Shown: piece by piece, positions 23,307-33,194 of the stretch
Position numbering within the stretch: position 1 is the stretch's first letter
How the letters are laid out: every line of letters begins with the position of its first letter
NCBI RefSeq assembly: GCF_003171515.1
Contig: NC_089399.1
Span: forward strand, 248,001-312,000
Direction of reading: 5' to 3'
Source: Pyrenophora tritici-repentis
Lineage: Eukaryota > Ascomycota > Dothideomycetes > Pleosporales > Pleosporaceae
Length of the DNA: 64,000 nt
Notes under the pieces: model-generated
What the model was told of the DNA's origin: nothing
Database searches by the model: none
Seen by the model: the letters and a program-made list of their open reading frames with translations, nothing else
Translations under genes and position numbers: made by a program

Positions 23307-24870
23307 ATGGCGGCGCCGGCGAACTTGCCCGAGGGCATCATTTCTCTCTTGGATACCGACTTGTACAAATTGACTATGCAATGCTGCATACTAAAGTTCT
23401 TCCCGGATGTGTCAGTCACGTACAGCTTCACGAACCGCACTCCCGATAAGAAGCTCAGTCGCGCCGCCTTCAAGTGGCTGCAAGCTCAAGTAGATAGTCA
23501 GTGCACATGTTTCTGTGATGATAATCTCACTAACCTTGGTCAGAGCTTGAGAACGTAGCTGTCTCCGACGAGGAACTCAAATTCCTCAAAGACAACTGCC
23601 CTTATCTAAATGCGCAATACCTACACTTTCTCTCCACATTCCGCCTCAAGCCCTCGAAACAACTCAAACTGTCCTTTGAGCCTGCGAGCGACACCGGTTC
23701 GGACAGCGATCAAGGCGACTTCTACATCCATACAGAGGGCCTATGGCTAGACACCATCTTGTATGAGATTCCCTTACTGGCCCTTGTCAGTGAGGCATAT
23801 TTCAAGTTTGTCGAGACGGATTGGAGTCACCAAGGACAAGTTGAAAAAGCTTATGAGAAAGGGAGAGCGCTATTGGAAAAAGGCTGCATCTTCTCCGAGT
23901 TTGGCTCGAGAAGACGGCGTGATTACCACACTCAAGATCTTGTCCTACAAGGCTTGCGGCGCGCGGTAGATGAGGGGACAAAAGCAGGATGGAAAGGCAA
24001 ACTCTCGGGGACAAGTAATGTTCACTTTGCCATGAAGCATGGACTTGTCCCCATCGGCACGGTTGCGCATGAATGGTTCATGGGCGTAGCTGCAATCACA
24101 AACAGCTACGAGAATGCAAATGAGATTGCCCTAGAGTACTGGACAGCTACGTTTGGTGCAGGAGTCTTGAGCATCGCACTTACCGACACGTTTGGTACAC
24201 CAGCATTCCTCCAGGCGTTCAAGAAGCAGATTCCTCGGATTACCACGGCTATCCCGGGAGGCGGTACAACGCTCGCTTCAGCTGGAAACACGACCACCAG
24301 TGACGCCGTGGAATCTCTGTCGTCGACAAAGGCGCCCATCCAGGCACCATACGATGGAGACAAAGGGCCACAGCAGACGTATGCCCAAGTCTTCACAGGC
24401 GTGCGCCAAGACTCAGGTGATCCATTAGAGTTCATCAGGATGATGCGGGAGTTCTACGACCAGGAAGGCATCAAGGAAAAGAAGACGATTGTGTTTTCGG
24501 ATTCTCTAAACATAGAGCTCTGCTTCAAGTATAAAAAGGCGGCGGAAGAACAGGGATTCCAGCCTACGTTTGGCGTCGGGACTTTCTTGACTAGTAAGCA
24601 TTCACGTGCATATGGTGGAAGAGGCTGACACGCACAGATGATTTCGTCGAGACATCAACGGGAAGCAAGTCAGTACCCCTCAACATTGTTATCAAGATTG
24701 CTTCTGCTGCCGGTCGCCACGCCGTTAAGATTAGCGATAATGTTGGCAAGAACACTGGAGACCAGGCAACGGTCAACGAAGTCAAGCAGCGACTTGGGTA
24801 TCAAGAGAAGTCGTGGGTTGGTGGTGACGAGAAGACTCGGTGGGGCAATGCAGACCAGACAGCCACCTAG
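23307..24870 (+). CDS. NPT1: nicotinate phosphoribosyltransferase
   Basis: Three exons (23307-23496, 23544-24593, 24638-24870), with introns of 47 and 44 bases, give 490 residues. The enzyme makes nicotinate mononucleotide from nicotinate and PRPP in the NAD salvage (Preiss-Handler) pathway. The N-terminus has the family signature LLDTDLYKLTMQ. Further blocks are FSEFGSRRRRDYHTQ, GTSNVHFAMKHGLVPIGTVAHEWFMG (active-site His region), FTGVRQDSGDPLEF, KTIVFSDSLN and FGVGTFLTNDF, whose last residues are restored by splicing. The tail has the PLNIVIKI block and ends in a Gln/Thr-rich stretch. An insertion near residue 310 (GGGTTLASAGNTTTSD) makes it longer than the yeast enzyme (429 aa). The start is the first ATG and lies directly before the conserved leader. 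Confidence 0.93.
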
Positions 24871-25633
24871 AGCTGCGTGTAGCGATGCGTGTAGAGATGA
24901 CATGCTACTCGTTTATATGACGGGTACGTTTGCGTACGATGACCAGAGTACGTCTTCAGCTGCAAGGCTGAGTCTAGTGCAGACCCACAGAACCTTGGTA
25001 AGACCGCCACCGGGTGCGTAAGCTCCCATACGCCACTTGTGAGGATGATGGAGAGATCGGTATGCTAGTTGGGCGGGTTAGATGAGGTAGATTAGAGACT
25101 ATAGTGCAAGTTGCAAGTAATGCGGACAGCCAAGTAGTGGCATGGTTCGACGGTTCCTTGCAGAGGCCAAACAAGTTGCACAATGCCATATTTAGACTTG
25201 TGTCAGAGGAACCGCGGGCCAAGGACGCGCCGCTTCTCGCTAGACCCCATCTAGTCTAGCGTGGGCGTTACCTGCAGCTACGAGCCCGGACCAGGTCAGC
25301 GCAAGTGAGGCCTCAGCCCCAGGAATGACTTCGCACGCCTGTTACTGAAACACAAATATCTTCTGTTTGCAGCCTTCTACTAGCATTGATTCGACCTCGA
25401 GTCTATTTTGCATTGATTCACGTTACATTACTCCCGTCACAAACCTTCCGCTTTCAGACTGGTTGCCGCTTTGCGCGTTTGCGATCGCTTGTCTCAGGAG
25501 TAATTCACGTCCACTTGCACCACACACGGCCCGTTTCAGAAATGAGCGTAAGTGCAGTCAAAGTCCTACAACTCGGTCCCGCGCGCCCTCCTATACGACA
25601 CCTCCGCAAACTCAATTACCACATTCACTGACC
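24871..25633. other. intergenic interval NPT1 / SSO1
   Basis: 763 bases between tandem plus-strand genes. It should hold the NPT1 3' UTR and the SSO1 promoter and leader. Nothing further seen. Confidence 0.5.
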
Positions 25634-26680
25634 ATGGCTGCCACCGACGAACAGTACGGAAACAGGGGATACGGCCAGATTGGCTCTTCTGGAGGCAACC
25701 CCTATGATGCGCGCGAAAACTACGCACAGGGTGGATACGACGACCGTACGTTTCTCCTACACACTACACCTCTGACACCTGTCTAACACCTGGTCCAGGC
25801 GACGTAGAGATGCAAGCTTACAACAACGGCGGTGCTGCCGCGAACCCCAACGCCATCCTTGACGAGTGTCGCGAGGTTGACCGCGCCCTCGACGACCTCG
25901 ATGGCCAGCTCGCCAACCTTGACCGCGTCTTCAGGCAGTCACTGGCTCGCCCTGACATGCCCTCGGGCGAGATCAACAACCTCAGCTCACAGATCATGAG
26001 CAACTACCGCGGCCTCGTCACACGCGTCAAGAACATCAAATCAAAGCCCGACTCTGGCCACCCCAGGAACGCTCCCCAAGTCGGCAAGGTCGACCGGAGG
26101 CTGAAGGCTACCATCAACAAGTACCAAACACTCGAGTCGGACTTTAGGCGGGATTCACAGGCTGCGGCTGAGCGTCAATACCGTATTGTGCGCCCGGATG
26201 CTACCGAGCAAGAAGTTCGCGACGCTGTTTCCGACCCTGATGCGCCAATCTTCCAGCAAGCTGTAAGGACCCTCGTTTCCCACATGCCATTCATAACAAT
26301 AGCTCACCCTTTTCTAGCTCCTCAACTCTGACCGCCGTGGCCAAGCCTCATCAACCCTGCGCAACGTCAAGGAGCGACACGAAGCCATTCAAAACATAGA
26401 ACGTCAGATGGTGGAGCTTGCCCAACTATTCCAAGACCTCGACCAGATTGTCCAGGAGCAAGAGCCGCTTGTCGCCAACATCGAGCAAAAGGGCGAGGAG
26501 ATCCAAGACAACGTCAAGGCTGCCAACGTGGAAATCGATGGTGCTATCGTCAAGGCTCGCAGCCGCAACCGCAAGAAGTGGTGGTGCCTCCTCGTTTTGC
26601 TGCTCATCATCATTGTTGTTGTCATTATCGCCGTTGTTGTCACACAAGTCAACAAGGCGGCAGCAAACACAGTCGCATAA
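25634..26680 (+). CDS. SSO1: plasma-membrane syntaxin (Qa-SNARE), SSO1/SSO2 type
   Basis: Three exons (25634-25745, 25799-26262, 26318-26680) encode 312 residues. A Gly/Tyr/Asn-rich leader of about 45 residues is followed by the Habc three-helix bundle (about 50-185, starting DECREVDRALDDLDGQ). The SNARE helix (about 205-270, HEAIQNIERQMVELAQLFQDL onward) contains the zero-layer Gln in the VQEQEPL stretch. A C-terminal membrane anchor of about 20 Ile/Val/Leu residues follows a basic KARSRNRKKWW patch. This is the layout of exocytic syntaxins, which pair with a SNAP-25-type protein and a synaptobrevin during secretory-vesicle fusion at the cell surface. Both introns (53 and 55 bases) are canonical, and phases agree. 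Confidence 0.93.
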
Positions 26681-27562
26681 ACGACGAGAAGCTCTCTTCG
26701 CTATTCCTCTGCAAATTCCTGCGGTGCATTTTGTGCCGGACCGTCATACCCAAATCCACCATTTTTCTTCTCTCTTAACTCTCTCAAAAAGGCCGGTCCC
26801 GTACAATATGTAATATGCTCCATGGTGGATACACATACCCCTGTTCTCTTTGCATTTACTTCGTTGCATCGGAAAGCCGGTCTACCGCAATTCCCTTTTT
26901 TGGTCCTTCATGGCGTCTTTTTCATTCTCAGCGACTTTCTGATTTATAAAGAGCAAGGCCGAATTGCAGTACCGGCTGATTGGTGGTATCACGTAGTTTT
27001 CCCAAAACACGAGCTTGCGTAGTCATATATCAAGAAATAAAGAGAATCTCCCAAAATATAGTGCTTACTTTGGTGGGGTGTTCGGTCATCTAATGACCCG
27101 ACATCGACCCGACAACGACATGACAACCACCCCAAACTCTGGTTCGGTGCAATCTACACCTTAGATGCGAACAATCAGTCCTTGTGGAAAGTTCATGGCT
27201 GATCTTTCCTCTCATGTGACGTTTTGCAATATAATCGTGTACCACGCTAAATCTCAAAGTAATCTAACTGGCACAAGGTTAAACGGAGCGAGAACCCGAT
27301 GACGAGCAGGGTACATGGCAAAGCACTGTAGGGACGAGTCGGTTTAGCCCAGAACGCAGCCCCCATCATATATTTGCTGGAAACAAGCCAATACAAGTTA
27401 AGCCTCACCACTATACCCAAACTGCACCGGAGACAAAAAGCTTAGGCAATGGCGGTCACTTTCATTTAGACCAGAATATATAGATAAATACCTTGCTGTT
27501 TCTCTATATCCCTCCACCACCTCTCCACTGCTAATCCCCAACTCTTCTCATACCCATCAACC
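26681..27562. other. intergenic interval SSO1 / CIP1-like gene
   Basis: 882 bases holding the SSO1 3' UTR and the promoter of the CIP1-like gene. A TATA-like element is listed separately. No other gene seen. Confidence 0.5.
27477..27483 (+). promoter_or_regulatory. TATA-like box of the CIP1-like gene
   Basis: TATATAG lies 80 bases upstream of the ATG and is followed by a CT-rich leader, a typical arrangement for a strongly induced fungal secreted-enzyme gene. Position and motif are seen; function is inferred. Confidence 0.4.
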
Positions 27563-28552
27563 ATGTTCTCCAAGCCCTCCCTCCTCGCCCTCGCGGCCCT
27601 CGCCCCCCTAACCATCACCGCCCAAGTCAGCGAAGGCTTCGAAAACGGGTGGGACAAAACCGCCTGGCCCATCTACGCCACAGACTGCAACCAAGGCGGC
27701 AAAGTCAGCCTCGACACGACTACCGCACACACGGGCAAGAACAGCATTCGCGTCGATGGCGCAGGCGGGTTTTGCGGACACATATTTGTTGGGACGACCA
27801 AGGTGCCGACGAGTGGGGATGTGTTTGTTAGGACGTATTTGTATGTTTGGTCTCTGTTTCTCTTTCTCTTTCTCTTTCTCTTTCTCTTTCTCTTTCTCTT
27901 TCTCTTTCTCTTTCTCTTTCTCTTTCTCTTTCTCTTTCTTCTTCTTCCCCTTCAAACCCAAACAAAAAGACATCATGCAGGAAAATAGAAAACTGCAAAA
28001 CTGCAATGAGAAGATACGGCATGTAATACAAAAGATACTAACCAGATATCCAACAGAAAAGTCTCAAAACCCTTAACAGACTCCCACATCACCCTCATCA
28101 CAATGCCCGACCCCACCCTCGGCACAAACAAGCACCTCCGCATAGGCGGCCAATCCAAAATCCTCATGTACAACCGCGAATCCGACGACGCTACTTTACC
28201 AGACCTCTCCCCGCAAGGCATCGCCACGTCAAAAGCACTGCCTACAAACGCGTGGACGTGCTTTGAGTACCGGCTGGGCAGCGATGGCAGTATTTCTACC
28301 TGGTTGAATAATGTGACGGTACCTGGATTGACGGTGGGGAACGGGGTGAGTAATCCGAATGCGCAGGGGTGGGGGAGGGGGATGAAGGCACCGAAGATTC
28401 AGGGGGTTTATTTTGGGTGGGAGAGTTATGGGGGGGATGCTAATACGGTTTGGTATGATGATGTTGTTGTGGGGGGAGTAGGGTGGGCTGTTAGGCTGGG
28501 GGTGTTGGAGAGGGAGGGAGAGGTGGATGGAAGGGGGGACGTGTGTATATAG
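27563..28552 (+). CDS. CIP1-like secreted protein (lyase-like fold), no CBM1
   Basis: Two exons (27563-27840, 28057-28552) give 257 residues. A signal peptide covers residues 1-20 (hydrophobic core, TITA then QVSEGF). The mature protein follows the Trichoderma reesei CIP1 pattern: FENGWD, WPIYATDCNQGGKVSLDTT, HTGKNSIRVDG, FCGHIFVGTT, then after the intron ITLITMPDPTLGTNKHLRIGGQ, YNRESDDATLPDLSP and WYDDVVV. CIP1 is a cellulase-co-induced secreted protein with a beta-jelly-roll fold related to polysaccharide lyases. Unlike the Trichoderma protein, no cellulose-binding CBM1 follows. After WYDDVVV the sequence continues in a Gly/Arg/Glu-rich tail of about 25 residues that does not resemble the usual ending. 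The 216-base intron contains a long TTTCTC microsatellite. Splice phase (TT plus A) restores Leu between FVRTY and KVSKP. Family call by remembered similarity. Confidence 0.78.
27857..27938. repeat. hexanucleotide microsatellite (TTTCTC)~14
   Basis: About 13.7 near-perfect copies of TTTCTC lie inside the intron of the CIP1-like gene, between the GTATGT donor and the branch site. In other frames it creates long Glu/Lys, Glu/Arg and Phe/Ser artefact frames. Confidence 0.95.
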
Positions 28553-29025
28553 GTAGAGAGTTGTATATATGATTGTTTCTTATTATTTTCTTTTCCTATG
28601 GATCTTGTTGGGTGGGTTTGTATTCGGGATATATTCTCCGGTATGTAGTGCTTCTTTGTTGTGCTTGTTGAAAGAGATTAGGTAATATGTGGCAAGAAGC
28701 GTAGCATGGGAAACGTCCTGAAGAAGACCGACCCTGTCTTGATTACAAATATCATGTGTTACTGTATTTACTTATTTTAAGCTGGGGTCATGTAGAAACT
28801 AAAAGAATTTCTGACTACCAGTGTAGAATGTACTAGACCTGAACATTCAAATGGCACAGGACCCAAACGTTGCACCCATGACTTACTGGCCGTTTATCAT
28901 GGCTGTAATCACTTGTATCCATCACTTGTTCGTCACATGGGCCCTCACAATATCACTTAACATTCAGTATCACCCTTGGTGTTGGAGAAGAGATAAAACC
29001 ATAAAACCATATATACAAGAAATCC
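28553..29025. other. convergent 3' interval CIP1-like gene / sugar transporter
   Basis: 473 AT-rich bases between converging stop codons. 3' UTRs expected; no gene seen. Confidence 0.55.
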
Positions 29026-31118
29026 TTATCTATCATTCCGCATACAATACCCCTGTACATCCCCCACCCACCCCCATAGCCTCCCCATAACCCTCTCCCT
29101 CAAAGAATCTCTCGCCACTAAACCCCCCTCACTCCCCGCCGAATCCCTCTCCCTCCTCCCGCTCTCCTCCCCAAAACTCTCCCTCTTGCCAAACCCGCTA
29201 TCTCTCTCCACAACCACTACATCTTCCTTATCCAGCATTTCGGTAACGCCCCGGCCGTTTCCATGCATGATGATGCGGGTTTTGTTGAGCGAGTGCTGGA
29301 CGGGTTTTTTGGCGTTGAAGATTTCGCTGATTTCCTCGAGGGTGCGGCGCCGGGTTTCGACGAAGAAGAAGTAGATGATTGTGAATTCGAACATATCCCA
29401 GAAGATGAAGAGGAAGTAGTACTGTGTGATTGTGTTAGTGAAGGGACAGCTTGTAGGTTTGTAAAACGAAAAGGCAAAGGCAAGATGTAGAGCAAAAAAA
29501 AAGGTGTAAAGACGAGAAGAACATACCTTCCACCCCGCCCCCGAAAACGCAATCCCCGTAACAAACGTATTATAAAAATTCGCCACATTAACCCAAAAGT
29601 TATAAAAAGCCATCCCCTTCGCCCGACTCTCATACCGCAAACACTCCACCGGATACAACTGCTGCAAAGGCGTATAACCCGTACTGTAAATAAACCCACA
29701 AATAAACACAAACGCAATTACCGCTCTCGCCTGCCCCGGCCGCTTAATATCAGGTGTCCTCCCATCATCCAGATAAATTGGCTTGCCATCCTCTCCCGTT
29801 TTCAAATTCGTAGCAACGAGCGCACACACAATGGCGAAGACGCCGACGAGCAAGCCCGTGGAAACCAGTAATTGTGGTCTTCGGCCCCAGGAATCCGTGT
29901 AGACGGCGCCGAAAATGGCGCCGCTGAAGGAAACGACGTTTTGCATGCCGTTGAAGAGGAGACGCGTGTGGTTGCTTGTGATGCCGGCGCCTTGTAACAT
30001 GGTTGGGTAGTAGTAGCTCACAGGCCCGTTTCCAGACCATTGGCCGAAAAAGGCCATGGCGACTACGAGCATGGTTCTATACCGCGCTTCGCGCGAGTTG
30101 AAGAGTTCGCGGTAGTCCCACCAGCGTTTGTCGGAGCCGGTGACGCTGATGTCTTCGACCATTTCTTTGTATTCGAGTTTGACGATGGGGGAGTCGCGGT
30201 TGCCTTCGCCGTGGAATTTTGCCATTGTGTCTAGTGCTTCTTCGTGGCGGTCGTTTGCGATGAGCCATCTATCTGTTCATCAGTTCCTGGTTTCCCCTGA
30301 CACCATTGACCCGGGGATAGTATACTTACCGAGGCGTCTCTGGTAGAAACGGTGAACAAACTAGAACAATACCTGCAAATATCATTTGCAGAAAGATTGG
30401 AATCCTCCAACTTTGACTCCCGGCAATGTTGCTGGTTCCATATGGCACGAAACTTCCTGGAATACCACCAACATACCAGAACGTATTGAAAATTCCCGTG
30501 CATACGCCTCGATAACTTGGATGCGCCATCTCACTGACATACGCCGGTCCCGCCGTAGAGGTAATCGCAACACCAAACCCCAACACGAATCTCCCGCCCA
30601 TGAAACCGCCTAGGTTAGTGCAGGTAGCTTGTATGCACGCGCCGAAGATGATGATGGACGTCCCAATGAACATTCCCCATTTCCTTCCTTTGAAATCCGT
30701 GGCGGGGCCTGCGACAAACGAACCGACGAGGTTACCGATGGTGTAGATTGCGTAAACGATACCGGTGGTGGGTGTGCCTTCGTCGATGTTGAAGCCAAAG
30801 TAGGAGCGGTATTGGTGGTAGCTGTTTATTGCGCCCATGAGAGAGCCGTCGTAGCCGTTTATACATGAGTTGAGGGTTGCGATGAAGAGACAGAGGTAAA
30901 GCTGTGTTGTTGCGATTGATCAGTAAGGATATGTTTTGTGAGGATTAATGGAGGGTATAAGGTACCTTGAACATGGCTTTTGTCCATGGCTTCACATTCG
31001 CCTTTGCCGTCGCATCGGCAAAAGCAACATTTTGCACCTGCCGTATATCCGCCGTCGTGCTCGAGCTGTGTGAAGTATGCACCCCACTTCTCTTTTGTCG
31101 GTGATCCATCTTTTCCAT
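29026..31118 (-). CDS. major facilitator sugar transporter, lactose-permease-like
   Basis: Four exons (31118-30966, 30901-30330, 30268-29527, 29421-29026) encode 620 residues with about 12 membrane helices. Sugar-porter signatures are visible: DFKGRKWGMFIG after helix 2 (GRK/R motif), FLPETPRWLI before the central loop (completed by splicing), DSWGRRPQLL after helix 8, and VETRRRTLEEI after helix 12 (counterpart of PETKGRTLEEI). The family moves mono- or disaccharides by H+ symport at the plasma membrane. The LAC12-like impression comes from the NSCINGYDGSLMGAINSY block in helix 1. The tail (last 90 residues) is polar and rich in Arg, Glu and Ser. The intron before exon 3 has two AG acceptors four bases apart; only the distal one keeps the frame. 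Substrate cannot be told from sequence. It converges on the CIP1-like gene, which may hint at a plant-biomass role. Confidence 0.87.
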
Positions 31119-33194
31119 CTCGTAAACCCAAGCTAAGCTGTATCACAGCAGCAGCGGCAGCCGCAAGAAAAAGGAACGAAGACCAAACAATTCCCCCAAG
31201 AAAATATATAAGACGATGAATAGAAAAAGGCTTCAACAGCTGAACCTTTCACAAACCAAAGTCAAGCTTCCCAGGCAGGCGGCCTTGACATGCATGGAAG
31301 GTGGAAGGAAACGGGGCATCTCACACACATCAGCACATCAGCAACCCAGCATGCATCAGCACACTACACAATACCAGTTACCTACAAAAAACAAAGTAAA
31401 CCCCGGAACCTGGGGTTTGATAGTTAAAGTGCCGTGCGTGCATTGCGTGTGTACCAGTAGTCCAGTCCGCCCCCCAATATACATGAATATACCACGCGAC
31501 GTCCTTCCAAAGGAGCGATCCCACCGTTCCAGATGCCTTCGCCCGTCCCCACCACCTTGGCGAGTTAAACAGCGTTAAACACCCCAGTTCGAAAAACTGG
31601 GCGGACTCGGAGCAAGGTGCGGGCGGCACAGTTACGGTACAATGTGGCAAGGATGAGCGCCCCGGGTTATTTAGCCAGATGCCCACAACTTCTCGCGTGC
31701 GCCGATTGGGCTAGTAATATCAGAAAAAGTGCTTAGTCTTGTGTTGTGTAGCCAATCCACCTCATTGCCATGTCCCCTTGTTCCTAACGGTGTTTTGCAT
31801 AGCGTAATCGTCCGCCATCTACATTCCATTCTGTTGGTGGAGCTGTGAGGCCTGGTCATCGGGTCGTTCAAACCCCTCCCTTCATAACGTTATCTACCGA
31901 ATCAGCATCGCGTCATCCCATCCACCGTCCCATGCACATGCATGGAAGGATTACAAAAGGGCTGGAAGCTGAAAAAAAGAAGGCCGCCCGTCATCTCCAC
32001 ATATACTCTCCATCCACTCACGTCCGCATGTGCGAATCCTCGGAAACGAACTGTGCCACAGCCTTACATGTCAGTTACGGTAGGTGCGGTGCGAAGGGGG
32101 AAACGAAGACCAGGCACAACAAGGGTTCACTAGGTAAAACCGTTAAGCTATCACATTCACATCACATCACTTGTGATGTGATAGTGGCGGCACCCCCGTT
32201 TCCGTCATCGTTCCCGTCGCCGTCCAAAAAACGTATGTTACTCCGGTGGTCGGACTTGAGCGTATGTACATGTGTGGGGTGGGGGAATTGGGAACCGCCG
32301 GGCGAGCCCTAGTTAAACCACACTAGCGGTCCGAAGAATCCGGGGAAAGAAAGGAACGTCGTTCCGCTTCCCACGCCTATCTCGCATTTCCCATCTCCAC
32401 ACATCACTTGATAGTAATCTTCCATTTTTTTGTCCTACTACAACTCAAGAAATTACTCTACATGGTTTTACGATTACAGAGATCCGTGCTTCTCTGTCGA
32501 AAACTTGTTCGCGCATTTCTAAACTGCAGTGTTTCCATCCATCGCAGGTGCCGAATCAAATAGATCTACATACCCACATGGCTACTCGCCACATTAATCT
32601 AAACTATATATTAAACACACACGCACACTATGGCAATATCATACCTACTATAATATCCGATTCCCCACAATATAAGTCGTGTGTGACCGCGTGATACCCA
32701 TCTATATACCTACACCTACATACATGTATCTCGACTCCACAAACCAGGTTCGGCATTTATATATTGCCTGCACTTTAGGAGCCGGTGGGCAGTTGTATGA
32801 AAACCTAGTCGATAATATACTGTAAGTGTTCTAGAAGGACGGGAAGCGTAATCGGCATTACCGGTAACATCACGGGTGAGCAGTAAAGAAAGGGCCGAAC
32901 CGGGGCGGGGGTGGGTGGATAACGTCACGCACTGGAAAGGTAGACCAAAAAGAAATGTATCAAAAGATAAAAAACAACGACATCGTCAAAGATAACACAA
33001 CCCTTGGCTATTATACATACATCCATGCGGCAGCAACCCGGGCTATCTCTAAAACCAGGCCGGTTGTTTGAGGGAAAGATGGCTTTGATTACAAGCCTCC
33101 TTTGGGAACCTGAGATTATCAATGTGCAAAATAAGCTACAATCATCCCCTTCCACACCAATCACTCGTTCATTTCCTCCCTTCTTCTTCGACGC
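31119..33194. other. 2.1 kb intergenic interval
   Basis: This lies between the transporter start and the RPN2 stop. Frames up to 155 codons have no domain I recognise. A perfect inverted repeat at 32161-32182 is listed separately. Confidence 0.5.
32161..32182. repeat. perfect 10-bp inverted repeat with 2-base spacer
   Basis: ATCACATCAC, TT, GTGATGTGAT. The arms are perfectly complementary. It could be a protein-binding palindrome or form a hairpin; it is not followed by a U-run and is far from both neighbouring genes. Confidence 0.85.

Noticed and set aside
27608..28076. Frames of Glu/Lys, Glu/Arg or Phe/Ser repeats around the CIP1-like intron
   Set aside because: They are products of the TTTCTC microsatellite read in other frames.
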